From Exiguobacterium sibiricum 7-3 (GTDB lineage Bacteria > Bacillota > Bacilli > Exiguobacteriales > Exiguobacteriaceae), in the NCBI RefSeq assembly GCF_000620865.1, contig NZ_KK211190.1, forward strand, positions 124,001-188,000: a stretch of 64,000 nucleotides of DNA, in the 5' to 3' direction. The translations under genes and the position numbers were made by a program. Position 1 is the first letter of the stretch, and each line of letters begins with the position of its first letter. The notes beneath the pieces were generated by a model that saw only the letters and a list, made by a program, of their open reading frames with translations, was not told the DNA's origin and did no database searches. Of this stretch, positions 8,353 to 15,809 are shown piece after piece.

Positions 8353-9525
8353 TCAAGAAATTGGAAAAAGAATCATGAACTGTGTTCCTGTTTCGGATGT
8401 TGACTCAACAAAGATGGTAGCGCCGTGAGCATCGGCAATGGATTTGGCGATGGCGAGCCCGAGCCCGGTTCCGGTGCCATGACGGGAATGGTCACCACGG
8501 AAAAACCGCTCAAATATCTTATCGTGGTTTTCGGATGGAATGCCGATTCCGTGATCGGCAATGGTCAGTTGAACATGGGTTGACGTTTGCTGCAGTTGAA
8601 CTTCGATATCGTCATCACTGTAAGCAACGGCATTTTCTAAAAAAATCGTCAACAGACGGATCAATTGGTTTGGGTCTCCCTTGATCAACAGATGTGGTGT
8701 GACGGTTAAAGACAATGCCCGATCGACTAACGTATGTTTAAACCGTTCAGAAGTCTGCGTGACGAGTGTACTTAAATCGACGGGACTCATGGATCCAGGT
8801 TGACCTTCCCGAGCCAATAACAGTAAATCAGAGACTAAATACTGCATCGATGCCGTTTCTGCCTTCAAATCGGCTAAGATCGTTTTTCCTTCCGTGCTGA
8901 GCGGTTCGGTCTCGAGTAACTCGATTCCACTGTATAAAATCGTCAGCGGAGTCCTTAGTTCATGGGAAGCATCTGATGTAAACCGACGCTGCCGGTCAAA
9001 AGCTTGTTGGACCGGAACGACTGAACGACCGGCTAATACATAGCTGAGTCCCATCAAGACGAGGGTCGACAGAATCGTGATACCGGCTAACATGGCAATC
9101 AATCGTTGCAGTGTATCTTGTGTGGCGGAGATATCTTTCATCAGGAGAATCATTCCCTGTTCATCATTTTCCCGTTGATAAAGGAGATAATGCCGATCTT
9201 CGAGCTCGATTTTCGTGGTCTCCTCGTCCGATTTAATGAATCGTTGGATGGTCTTGTTCGATAAGTCGTCAGGAAGCGACTTATAGCGGATCGATCCGTC
9301 CGAATTCATGATTTGAAAATAGATTGGATTGCGGATTAGCCGGTCTTCTCCATGTTCAATCCGTTCAAACAGATCACGGTCGGAGACCGACTTTAATTGG
9401 TTCAGCTCCGTTTGATCGAGCAGCCGGGCTGTCGTAAAGTACACCCCGACTAAAATCAGAATCAACAACAGTAAAAACGTTCCACTGAACAGTAACGTCA
9501 ACCGTTTTCGAATGGTTTCAAGCAT
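8353..9525 (-). CDS. Sensor histidine kinase of a two-component system
   Basis: 390 residues. Two transmembrane helices (about 11-33 and 143-165) enclose an extracytoplasmic sensor of about 110 residues. There is no convincing HAMP. HisKA has the phosphorylated H188 in SDASHELRTPLT. HATPase_c has an N box near LENAVAYS and G boxes ADHGIGIP and GTGTGLGLAI. It overlaps the response regulator gene by 8 bp, so the two are co-translated. The pair is divergent from the acidic protein/ApbE/ferric-reductase-like operon and is the obvious candidate regulator of it. Signal unknown. Confidence 0.9.
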   Translation of the reverse strand: MLETIRKRLTLLFSGTFLLLLILILVGVYFTTARLLDQTELNQLKSVSDRDLFERIEHGEDRLIRNPIYFQIMNSDGSIRYKSLPDDLSNKTIQRFIKSDEETTKIELEDRHYLLYQRENDEQGMILLMKDISATQDTLQRLIAMLAGITILSTLVLMGLSYVLAGRSVVPVQQAFDRQRRFTSDASHELRTPLTILYSGIELLETEPLSTEGKTILADLKAETASMQYLVSDLLLLAREGQPGSMSPVDLSTLVTQTSERFKHTLVDRALSLTVTPHLLIKGDPNQLIRLLTIFLENAVAYSDDDIEVQLQQTSTHVQLTIADHGIGIPSENHDKIFERFFRGDHSRHGTGTGLGLAIAKSIADAHGATIFVESTSETGTQFMILFPIS

Positions 9526-10195
9526 GAGGACCTCCGAGCCGGTAACCGAATCCGCGGACGGTTTGAATCAAAGCCGGTGCACCGGCAGCATCGAGCTTTT
9601 TCCGGACGAGCCGGACGAGTGCATCGAGGGCATTATCGGTGATATCTGCGCCGATTCCCCAGACGACTTCAATGATCAGCTCTCGTCCCATGACCTGTTC
9701 GGGACGACGAAGCAACAGCGAGAGAAATTCGAATTCACGGCGCGTCAGCTCAAGTAACTGACCGGCATAAGAAATCGTTTGGGTCGTAATATCAAGTTCG
9801 AGTTCTTGATACGACACGATGGAGACAAATGCTTTTTTCTGACGCCGGCTCAGGGCACGGAGGCGTGCTAACAGTTCGTTTGCCTGAAAGGGTTTCACGA
9901 GATAATCATCGGCGCCGCTGTCGAGTCCGTGTACCAAATCGATTTCCGTATCACGGGCTGTTAACATCAGGATCCCACCTTCGAAGCGTTCCCCGCGCAA
10001 TTCAGTCGCCACTTCAATCCCGCTTTTATGAGGCATCATCCAATCGAGAACGACTAAATCGTAACGAAAGGTCTGGCATTGTTCGATGGCTTCAAGACCG
10101 TCATGGGCAACGTCGACCTGATAGCCGGCACGTTCCAAATGGAGTCGCAACATTTTCGCAAGCCGCTTGTCATCCTCTGCAATCAAAATCCGCAT
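9518..10195 (-). CDS. OmpR/PhoB-family response regulator
   Basis: 225 residues. Receiver domain 1-115 with acidic pocket D8/D9 (IAEDD), phospho-acceptor D51 in VVLDWMMP and K in LVKPF. C-terminal winged-helix DNA-binding domain (about 125-222) with LELTRREFEFLSLL and VRGFGYRL. It forms a two-component pair with the kinase that overlaps it by 8 bp. Start ATG with GGGAGG upstream. The 110-base region between this start and the divergent operon presumably contains both promoters and the operator. Confidence 0.92.
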   Translation of the reverse strand: MRILIAEDDKRLAKMLRLHLERAGYQVDVAHDGLEAIEQCQTFRYDLVVLDWMMPHKSGIEVATELRGERFEGGILMLTARDTEIDLVHGLDSGADDYLVKPFQANELLARLRALSRRQKKAFVSIVSYQELELDITTQTISYAGQLLELTRREFEFLSLLLRRPEQVMGRELIIEVVWGIGADITDNALDALVRLVRKKLDAAGAPALIQTVRGFGYRLGGPHA

Positions 10196-10305
10196 CTTTG
10201 TTCCTCCCGTTTTGTTTTTTCTTATTATCCCACAGTTGTCATCAGCTAGTTGTCAGTTTTTATCGATACAGTAAAGATAACAGGAAACGAGAGGAGAGGA
10301 AAAAT

Positions 10306-10617
10306 GTGAAGCCAAAACCGTTTGCAAAGTGGATTGTTGGTCTAAGCAGCAGTGTCTTTTTAGGTCTTGCCATCGGACAATTAAGTGTTGCTTCAAATGA
10401 TCAGCCGGCGAACACGATCAATACAGGAGATTCTTATTCAAACGAGACGACGATTCCGAGTCAACCGTCTACAGGTGATGATGATGAATGGGGAGAGTCG
10501 GATGATGAAGGTGAACACTATTACGATGATGAGGATGAGGGATGGCAAAGTAACGATTCCTCTGGATTTAATCAACCGAGTGGCGGAAGTGATGGGCAGT
10601 CCAGTCATTCGAAATAG
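10306..10617 (+). CDS. Small extracytoplasmic acidic protein, membrane-anchored or secreted
   Basis: 103 residues starting at GTG 10306, placed correctly after AGGAGAGGA; the overlapping ATG at 10304 is followed directly by a stop. The N-terminus MKPKPFAKWIVGLSSSVFLG with a hydrophobic segment up to about residue 28 is a signal peptide or membrane anchor. The rest is low-complexity and strongly acidic (DDDEWGESDDEGEHYYDDED) with a Ser/Gly/Gln-rich tail. No known domain. It is the first gene of an operon with apbE and a ferric-reductase-like protein, 13 bp before apbE. A role in metal or flavin-linked redox chemistry at the cell surface is inferred from context only. Confidence 0.7.
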   Translation: MKPKPFAKWIVGLSSSVFLGLAIGQLSVASNDQPANTINTGDSYSNETTIPSQPSTGDDDEWGESDDEGEHYYDDEDEGWQSNDSSGFNQPSGGSDGQSSHSK

Positions 10618-10630
10618 GAGGTGAGACGAA

Positions 10631-11521
10631 ATGGAGCGGAAATTATATTCGATGCATAATAGCATCCGTTTTATCACGAACCAAATGATTGAAGAGAAAG
10701 AATGGCAGGAAATCGAACAATTCTTCCAATATGTCGACCGGCAGTGGTCGCGGTTTCGTTCTTCAAGCGAAGTCAGTCAGTTGAATCAATTGTTGATCGG
10801 TCAGACGTTAACCGTGTCGTTGCCGCTTGCCCGCTTGTTGCAACGGGCGATTCGTTATTTTGAGCAGACCGAACATTACTTTTCGCCCTTCTTACTCGAT
10901 CAGCAACGTGCAAACGGGTACGACCGATCATTTCCCTTCCGCCAGGCCGTTGAATCAGAAACGGTACTGCCGCCTGAAATCAGTCCGTTTTTAGTCGAAG
11001 GATGCGAAGTGACCCGGATTGGGGGAGGAACGATTGACTTAGGCGGAATCGGTAAAGGAGCGGCTGCGATGATGGTTGCCCAACGTTTACGGAAGAATCA
11101 GTCACGCGGGTTGATTGAGGCGGGCGGGGACGTCATCGTCTGGTCTGATGACGAGCCTTGGAAAATTGCCATCACGGATCCCGAGACGGAAACTGCAATC
11201 GCAGAAGTCCGGTTACGACAAGGGGCTGTCGCGACCTCGAGCCGGATGTATCGCTCCTGGAAAGTCGGCGGAAAAATAAATCATCATTTGTTAAGCGGCA
11301 AGACAGGGCGTCCAATTGAAAGCCGGTTCGTCCAAATCACGGCGTCCGCTCCACAACTCTATGAAGCAGAAGTGATGACGAAACTCGCGTTTCAGATGAC
11401 AGAAGCCGAACGGCAGGACAAACTGTTCAAGTGGTTTCCGAACGGACGGCTGCTGTTGATGGATGAATCAGGAAAAATGGTCGCGGAAGAGAAGGGAGGG
11501 CAAGCCATATGGACTGGATGA
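10631..11521 (+). CDS. apbE: FAD:protein FMN transferase (ApbE family)
   Basis: 296 residues. Conserved ApbE segments: MHNSIRF near the start, FSPFLLDQ, GGGTIDLGGIGKGAAA (about 134-149), EAGGDVIVW, VATSSRMYRSW and HHLLSGKTGRP. ApbE transfers FMN from FAD to a Thr or Ser of target proteins. Unlike many Gram-positive ApbE proteins there is no signal peptide or lipobox, so this copy should be cytoplasmic. No protein in the operon carries the canonical acceptor motif (D-x-x-S/T-G-A-S/T), so its substrate is probably encoded elsewhere or is non-standard. It overlaps the next gene by 13 bp. Confidence 0.85.
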   Translation: MERKLYSMHNSIRFITNQMIEEKEWQEIEQFFQYVDRQWSRFRSSSEVSQLNQLLIGQTLTVSLPLARLLQRAIRYFEQTEHYFSPFLLDQQRANGYDRSFPFRQAVESETVLPPEISPFLVEGCEVTRIGGGTIDLGGIGKGAAAMMVAQRLRKNQSRGLIEAGGDVIVWSDDEPWKIAITDPETETAIAEVRLRQGAVATSSRMYRSWKVGGKINHHLLSGKTGRPIESRFVQITASAPQLYEAEVMTKLAFQMTEAERQDKLFKWFPNGRLLLMDESGKMVAEEKGGQAIWTG

Positions 11522-12084
11522 AGTGGTTATTCTCAACATGGACGATGATTCGCTTGAGCGGACTGACCGGACATTTCTTTTTGACATTATCGGTGTTAGC
11601 CGGTCTACTCGGTTCATTCCCGGCATTGAAAAAACAAAAGGCCCGTCTGCATAATATTCATCTGTACAGTGGCTGGGCCGGTTTACTCGCGATTGTGCTG
11701 CATGCGACATTGATCATCGTCGATACGTATGCCCCTCTGAGTTTACTTGAAATCCTGATTCCGGGAACAGCATCGTATGAGCCGCTTTGGAACGCCTTTG
11801 GAACGATCAGTCTTTATCTGTTTGGTTTCGTCTTAGTCACTTCAGATTTCTTGAAAGAGACGCTCGGAAAAACGTTATGGAAATTAACGCACTGGCTTGT
11901 CCTGCCCGCCTGGCTTTTGATGACGCTCCACGGAATCTTCATCGGAACGGATACAGGAACACTCTTCACGACCATTTGGTACGCCTGTTCCACATTAACG
12001 CTGTTCACGCTGATTTTGTACCGGATGCAGGTTCGTCCAAAAACAGCAACACCTAAAAAGCAAGCATCCTCACTGGTGAAATGA
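11509..12084 (+). CDS. Ferric reductase-like transmembrane protein
   Basis: 191 residues with about five to six transmembrane helices. Histidines inside helices (HNIHLYSGWAGLLAIVLHA, THWLVLPAW, LLMTLHGIF) fit a haem b-binding ferric-reductase-like/YedZ-type core. It lacks an FAD- or NAD-binding domain, so electrons must come from a partner. Gene order with apbE and a surface protein fits a membrane electron-transfer unit, as proposed for ApbE-linked systems. The last codons lie inside the left arm of the terminator. Start ATG within the end of apbE, after GGGAGG. Confidence 0.75.
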   Translation: MDWMKWLFSTWTMIRLSGLTGHFFLTLSVLAGLLGSFPALKKQKARLHNIHLYSGWAGLLAIVLHATLIIVDTYAPLSLLEILIPGTASYEPLWNAFGTISLYLFGFVLVTSDFLKETLGKTLWKLTHWLVLPAWLLMTLHGIFIGTDTGTLFTTIWYACSTLTLFTLILYRMQVRPKTATPKKQASSLVK

Positions 12085-12099
12085 GGATGCTTGCTTTTT
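12055..12099. terminator. Bidirectional terminator overlapping the end of the ferric reductase-like CDS
   Basis: An 18-bp perfect stem begins AAAAAGCAAGCATCCTCA, with a 9-base loop that contains the stop codon region. The left arm encodes the last residues of the upstream protein; the other side abuts the stop of the convergent hydrolase gene. Confidence 0.9.
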
Positions 12100-12883
12100 A
12101 ATGTTGTTTTAACCACATTGTCCAGGCCTGGAAGGCAGCTTCCCGATTTTCGATATAGTTGTGGTCACTGTCCACAATGATTTGTTCAAAGGCACTGGCA
12201 TCCTGAAGTAAGTCATGATGAAGCGATTTGATGGACGTTTCATCCCGTTCTGACGTGACCAGCAGGGCTGAACGTGTATCGAGTTGTTCTTTCAGTGACA
12301 ACAGATTCCACTTCGCATGATGTTGTTTTAATTCATCGAGTAACGTATCACCGTCTGTATGCGACAGGAACTTGGCCCCACGACTCAACACACCCTGTAA
12401 CGCTTCTTCGTGTTCCGGATAATCGAGTACCAGTTGACCGATCAAACCGAAGTTGAATGGAGAAATGCCGATGTAATGGGCAATGTCCGGAACATCGACG
12501 AACGCATGAAGTCCGGCAAAGCCGCCCATACTGTGGCCGACGATTGAAATTTGATCGGCTGAGATGTCGTGTGCTTGCGTAAAGGCGGGAGAAACGACAT
12601 GTTGCATGATGGCAGTCGCATCTTCAAGGACATGTTGGAAACTGAATGCTCCCGGACTGCCAATCGTTCCGCGGTAAGACGTCACAAGGACGTGGAAGCC
12701 GAGATCTTGTAATTGAACAGCCCAGTCCATGTTCAATTGTTTCCCGGGGAATCCGTGAAACAGGACGATGAGTGGGGCAGGAGCGGTGAGTGCAGGAGAG
12801 TAGAGACGGCAAAATAAAGACTCGTCTCCACCGCTCGGGAGTTCGAGTAATGATAAGTTGGCTTTTTTAGTGATGGTTTCCAT
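12098..12883 (-). CDS. Alpha/beta hydrolase (serine esterase/peptidase-like)
   Basis: 261 residues when started at ATG 12883, eight bases after GAAGGAG; a longer frame to 12919 lacks a ribosome site. Core features: LFHGFPG (oxyanion region), nucleophile elbow GHSMGG, acid near TSERDE, and His in VDSDHNYIENREAA. This is the arrangement of prolyl-oligopeptidase-like S9/alpha-beta hydrolases. No signal peptide, so cytoplasmic. Substrate unknown. Single-gene unit, convergent with the redox operon. Confidence 0.8.
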   Translation of the reverse strand: METITKKANLSLLELPSGGDESLFCRLYSPALTAPAPLIVLFHGFPGKQLNMDWAVQLQDLGFHVLVTSYRGTIGSPGAFSFQHVLEDATAIMQHVVSPAFTQAHDISADQISIVGHSMGGFAGLHAFVDVPDIAHYIGISPFNFGLIGQLVLDYPEHEEALQGVLSRGAKFLSHTDGDTLLDELKQHHAKWNLLSLKEQLDTRSALLVTSERDETSIKSLHHDLLQDASAFEQIIVDSDHNYIENREAAFQAWTMWLKQH

Positions 12884-12980
12884 GACATCCACTCCTTCAG
12901 AAAAAGTTGCATCTGCCATTTAGTTTGATGCAAATCGATGAACAAGGCAATGATTAAGTCTATGAATTAAATGAAAGCAC

Positions 12981-13030
12981 AAAAAAGACGGAACGCAGGA
13001 CTCGATGTAAAATCGAGTTCCGCCTTCCGT
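12981..13030 (-). terminator. Terminator after the ABC-F gene
   Basis: On the minus strand, an imperfect stem (ACGGAA...TTCCGT with inner ACTCGAT/ATCGAGT) is followed by TTTTTT. Confidence 0.7.
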
Positions 13031-13046
13031 CAGATGGTGTTTACCT

Positions 13047-14603
13047 TTAGAACACTTTTGTCGTCCACGATTCACAATTCCATAAATCCGTTGCGACGGC
13101 TTCATAAAATTCAGGTTCATGTGAGATCAACAGAACTGTTCCTTTATATTCCTGTAACGCACGTTTGAGCTCTTCTTTTGCTTCGACGTCCAAGTGGTTG
13201 GTCGGCTCATCAAGAACCAGAATGTTGGATTCCGTGTTCATCAATTTACAAAGGCGGACTTTCGCCTTTTCCCCACCACTGAGGACTTCGATTTTCGATT
13301 CGATGTGTTTTGTCATCAGACCACATTTCGCGAGCATCGCCCGGACCTGTTGCTGTGTCAGAGAAGGGAACGTACCCCAGATCTCTTCAATACACGTGTT
13401 CGAATTTTTTTCTTTAATTTCCTGTTCGAAGTAGCCGATGTGAAGATTTTCCCCGCGTTCGACTGTACCGGAAACCGAAGGAATCTCACCAAGCAGACTT
13501 TTGAGTAACGTCGACTTCCCGATACCATTTGCCCCGTGTAAGGCGATTTTTTGACCGCGCTCAATCATCAAGTCAAGCGGACGGGAAAGTGGCTCATCGT
13601 ATCCGATGACAAGTCCTTTCGCTTCAAACATCAACTTACTTGGTGTCCGGGCTGTCTGGAAATGAAACTCAGGTTTCGGACGTTCCTGCGCGAGTTCGAT
13701 GACATCCATCTTATCGAGTTTCTTCTGACGGGACATCGCCATGTTACGTGTCGAGACACGGGCCTTATTTCGGGCGACGAAGTCTTTCAGCTCGGAAATT
13801 TCCTGCTGTTGACGTTTAAAGGCTGACTCATGTTGCTTCTTCTTCGCCTCATGGACAGTCAAGAAATTGTCGTAATCACCGACGTAACGATTGAGTCCTT
13901 GGTTTTCCATATGGTAAATCAAGTTGATGACACTGTTCAAGAATGGAATGTCGTGTGAAATCAAAATGAACGCATTTTCATAATCATTGAGGTAACGTTT
14001 CAACCATTCGATGTGCTGGACATCAAGATAGTTGGTCGGCTCATCGAGTAACAGGATGTCTGGTTTTTCAAGCAACAGTTTCGCGAGCAGGATTTTTGTC
14101 CGCTGACCGCCGCTGAGTTCCTGGACATCACGATCGAGACCGATCTCATCAAGACCTAGACCGCGTGCAATTTCTTCGACTTTCGCATCAATCGTATAAA
14201 AATCATTGTTCGTCAAGATGTCTTGTAAGACTCCGACTTCTTCTAACATTTTTTCGAGTTCGTCTGGTTCGACTTCGCCCATTTTTGTATACAAATCATT
14301 AATCTCCTGTTCGATGTCGAACAAGTATTGGAACGCTCCTTTTAAGGCATCACGAATCGTGAGTCCTTTGGAAAGAACAGCATGCTGATCCAGGTAGCCG
14401 ACGCGGACATGTTTCGCCCATTCGACTTTACCTTCGTCTGGTTCGAGCTGTGAAGTAATGATGTTCATGAACGTCGATTTACCCTCACCGTTTGCTCCGA
14501 CGAGACCGATGTGTTCCCCTTTTAACAGACGAAACGAGACATCTTCGAAAATCGCACGATCGCCAAAACCATGGCTTAAGTTTGATACCGTTAAAATACT
14601 CAT
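13047..14603 (-). CDS. yfmM: ABC-F family ATPase, YfmM-like
   Basis: 518 residues and no membrane segments. Two ABC ATPase domains: Walker A GANGEGKST and GANGIGKST, signatures LSGGQRTK and LSGGEKAK, Walker B ILLLDEPTN and ILVLDEPTN. The P-site tRNA-interaction linker lies between them (about 235-310, rich in Lys/Gln). ABC-F proteins act on ribosomes rather than in transport. Length and the opening MSILTVSNLSHGFGDRAIF match Bacillus subtilis YfmM as I recall it; whether it gives antibiotic resistance or relieves stalling cannot be told. It lies 27 bp downstream of a 57-residue basic protein gene on the same strand. Confidence 0.88.
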   Translation of the reverse strand: MSILTVSNLSHGFGDRAIFEDVSFRLLKGEHIGLVGANGEGKSTFMNIITSQLEPDEGKVEWAKHVRVGYLDQHAVLSKGLTIRDALKGAFQYLFDIEQEINDLYTKMGEVEPDELEKMLEEVGVLQDILTNNDFYTIDAKVEEIARGLGLDEIGLDRDVQELSGGQRTKILLAKLLLEKPDILLLDEPTNYLDVQHIEWLKRYLNDYENAFILISHDIPFLNSVINLIYHMENQGLNRYVGDYDNFLTVHEAKKKQHESAFKRQQQEISELKDFVARNKARVSTRNMAMSRQKKLDKMDVIELAQERPKPEFHFQTARTPSKLMFEAKGLVIGYDEPLSRPLDLMIERGQKIALHGANGIGKSTLLKSLLGEIPSVSGTVERGENLHIGYFEQEIKEKNSNTCIEEIWGTFPSLTQQQVRAMLAKCGLMTKHIESKIEVLSGGEKAKVRLCKLMNTESNILVLDEPTNHLDVEAKEELKRALQEYKGTVLLISHEPEFYEAVATDLWNCESWTTKVF

Positions 14604-14630
14604 AGTTACTCCCTTATTTCACGAATTCAA

Positions 14631-14804
14631 TTAGACGCCTGTCCGTTTTTTCTGGTTGTTCGTTTTTTTCGTTTTTTGGCTTGTCATTTGTTTTGTTTCT
14701 GTTCCGCGCAAACCGGTCGGACGTTTTGTCTGTGACTGTTTTTTTGCTTTTAATTGTTCAATCATTGCTTCTTGAAGAGACAATTTTTTTGGTTGTTCGC
14801 TCAT
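14631..14804 (-). CDS. Small basic hypothetical protein upstream of the ABC-F gene
   Basis: 57 residues, MSEQPKKLSLQEAMIEQL followed by a tail very rich in Lys, Gln and Thr and ending RTGV. Start ATG at 14804 with AGGTG upstream; stop at 14631. About 30% of residues are Lys or Arg, and the C-terminal 35 residues are probably disordered. No domain recognised. Position 27 bp before the ABC-F ATPase and the basic composition suggest it could bind RNA or ribosomes, or serve as a leader peptide, but this is inference. Confidence 0.65.
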   Translation of the reverse strand: MSEQPKKLSLQEAMIEQLKAKKQSQTKRPTGLRGTETKQMTSQKTKKTNNQKKRTGV

Positions 14805-14890
14805 GTGTGTTCACCTCGATTAATTCGTTCTTATCCTCTAGTATGCCAAAAAAAACGTGTCTTGAAAACGAACTATACTTAATTCTTTCA

Positions 14891-15337
14891 TTAAATGATT
14901 TCTTCACCTAAATAAATCACGTAACAATTTCGGTCTAAATCGACTTCACAACTATCTCTTTCAAAGACGCCGTGATCGGGTACGCTCAGTTTATCCTTAA
15001 CCAAAAAGCGCATGGCCTGGATATGATTCGGGACGGTCACCGTCTTGATGACCGGATGTGAAGCACTTTCCTGGAAGCGTCGGAATTCGAGATGAATTTG
15101 GTGCGGCGGATAAACACGGTCCGCCGGATCACGGGGGGAGGCTTCGACATGATCGACGATTAACTGGTCGTATTCACCATCCATTTCATTGGAGCGCAAC
15201 TCATACAAGTGACCTTCGATGATATGAAATTCGCAGAGTTGATGCGCAATGATTTCATCCGGTTCAATGGCAAAGCGGCTGTATTGATAAATGGATTTGA
15301 ATTCATTTTGATCTTCGACATAATAGGCGAGTGACAT
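14891..15337 (-). CDS. Hypothetical cytoplasmic protein
   Basis: 148 residues starting MSLAYYVEDQNEFKSIYQYS; ATG with GAGGA upstream. It is acidic and mixed alpha/beta in pattern, with no signal peptide, membrane segment or cysteine cluster. Segments EPDEIIAHQLCEF and VYPPHQIHLEFRRF are distinctive, but I do not recognise a family. It is transcribed away from the lipoprotein operon; the divergent spacer has a 9-bp inverted repeat AAAAAAGTT/AACTTTTTT (15384-15416). Confidence 0.6.
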   Translation of the reverse strand: MSLAYYVEDQNEFKSIYQYSRFAIEPDEIIAHQLCEFHIIEGHLYELRSNEMDGEYDQLIVDHVEASPRDPADRVYPPHQIHLEFRRFQESASHPVIKTVTVPNHIQAMRFLVKDKLSVPDHGVFERDSCEVDLDRNCYVIYLGEEII

Positions 15338-15383
15338 TTGATTTCCTCCTCAAGTCTTCTTCGTTATTCTACTGGCCTTAACA

Positions 15384-15416
15384 AAAAAAGTTCCGGAACG
15401 ACTTAGAAACTTTTTT
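15384..15416. repeat. Inverted repeat between divergent genes
   Basis: AAAAAAGTT and AACTTTTTT separated by 15 bases in the 133-base gap between divergent genes. It could be an operator or a fold in either leader. Confidence 0.35.
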
Positions 15417-15470
15417 GGTGGAAAAAGCGTATACTTAGAATAACAAATTGTGATGAAAGGGGTATGCGAT

Positions 15471-15809
15471 GTGAGTTGGATGAAGCAGGCGACACTTGCA
15501 GCTACGTTGTTGATCGGAACGACGCTCAGCGGATGTGGATCGGACAATGCAAAGGCGGAACGTCCGGATGATCCGGATTGTGATGATTATGAATATGATA
15601 ATGATGAGGGTGTTTGGTATTGTGATGATTCAAGCTCGACGCACTCCGGGTTCTTTTACTGGGGAGGAAGTTACTTTGCTTCGCGCGCCTTGATGCATAG
15701 TGCAATGCGAACGAAAGGATATACACCCCGATCAAAGGATGTCAAAAGTTATAATAGCAAGACAAAAGGATTCGGGACGGGATCATCGTCCGGCTTCTTC
15801 GGCGGATGA
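15471..15809 (+). CDS. Small Asp-rich lipoprotein of the amidoligase operon
   Basis: 112 residues starting at GTG 15471, eight bases after AAAGGGG. The signal peptide ends in lipobox LSGC, so the mature protein is lipid-anchored at about Cys23. The mature part opens with an Asp/Glu cluster (PDDPDCDDYEYDNDEG) with two Cys, then a Trp/Tyr-rich stretch (FFYWGGSYF), and ends GTGSSSGFFGG. This resembles YgiB-type partners of glutathionylspermidine synthase-like proteins. It overlaps the next gene by 4 bp (ATGA), implying translational coupling. The C-terminal Gly-Gly tail could be an acceptor for ligation; this is inference. Confidence 0.7.
   Translation: MSWMKQATLAATLLIGTTLSGCGSDNAKAERPDDPDCDDYEYDNDEGVWYCDDSSSTHSGFFYWGGSYFASRALMHSAMRTKGYTPRSKDVKSYNSKTKGFGTGSSSGFFGG

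Noticed and set aside
9829-10617. 262-codon plus-strand frame starting opposite the response regulator
   Set aside because: Only its 3' part, from GTG 10306 with a good ribosome site, is a plausible gene; the upstream part is antisense to the regulator.
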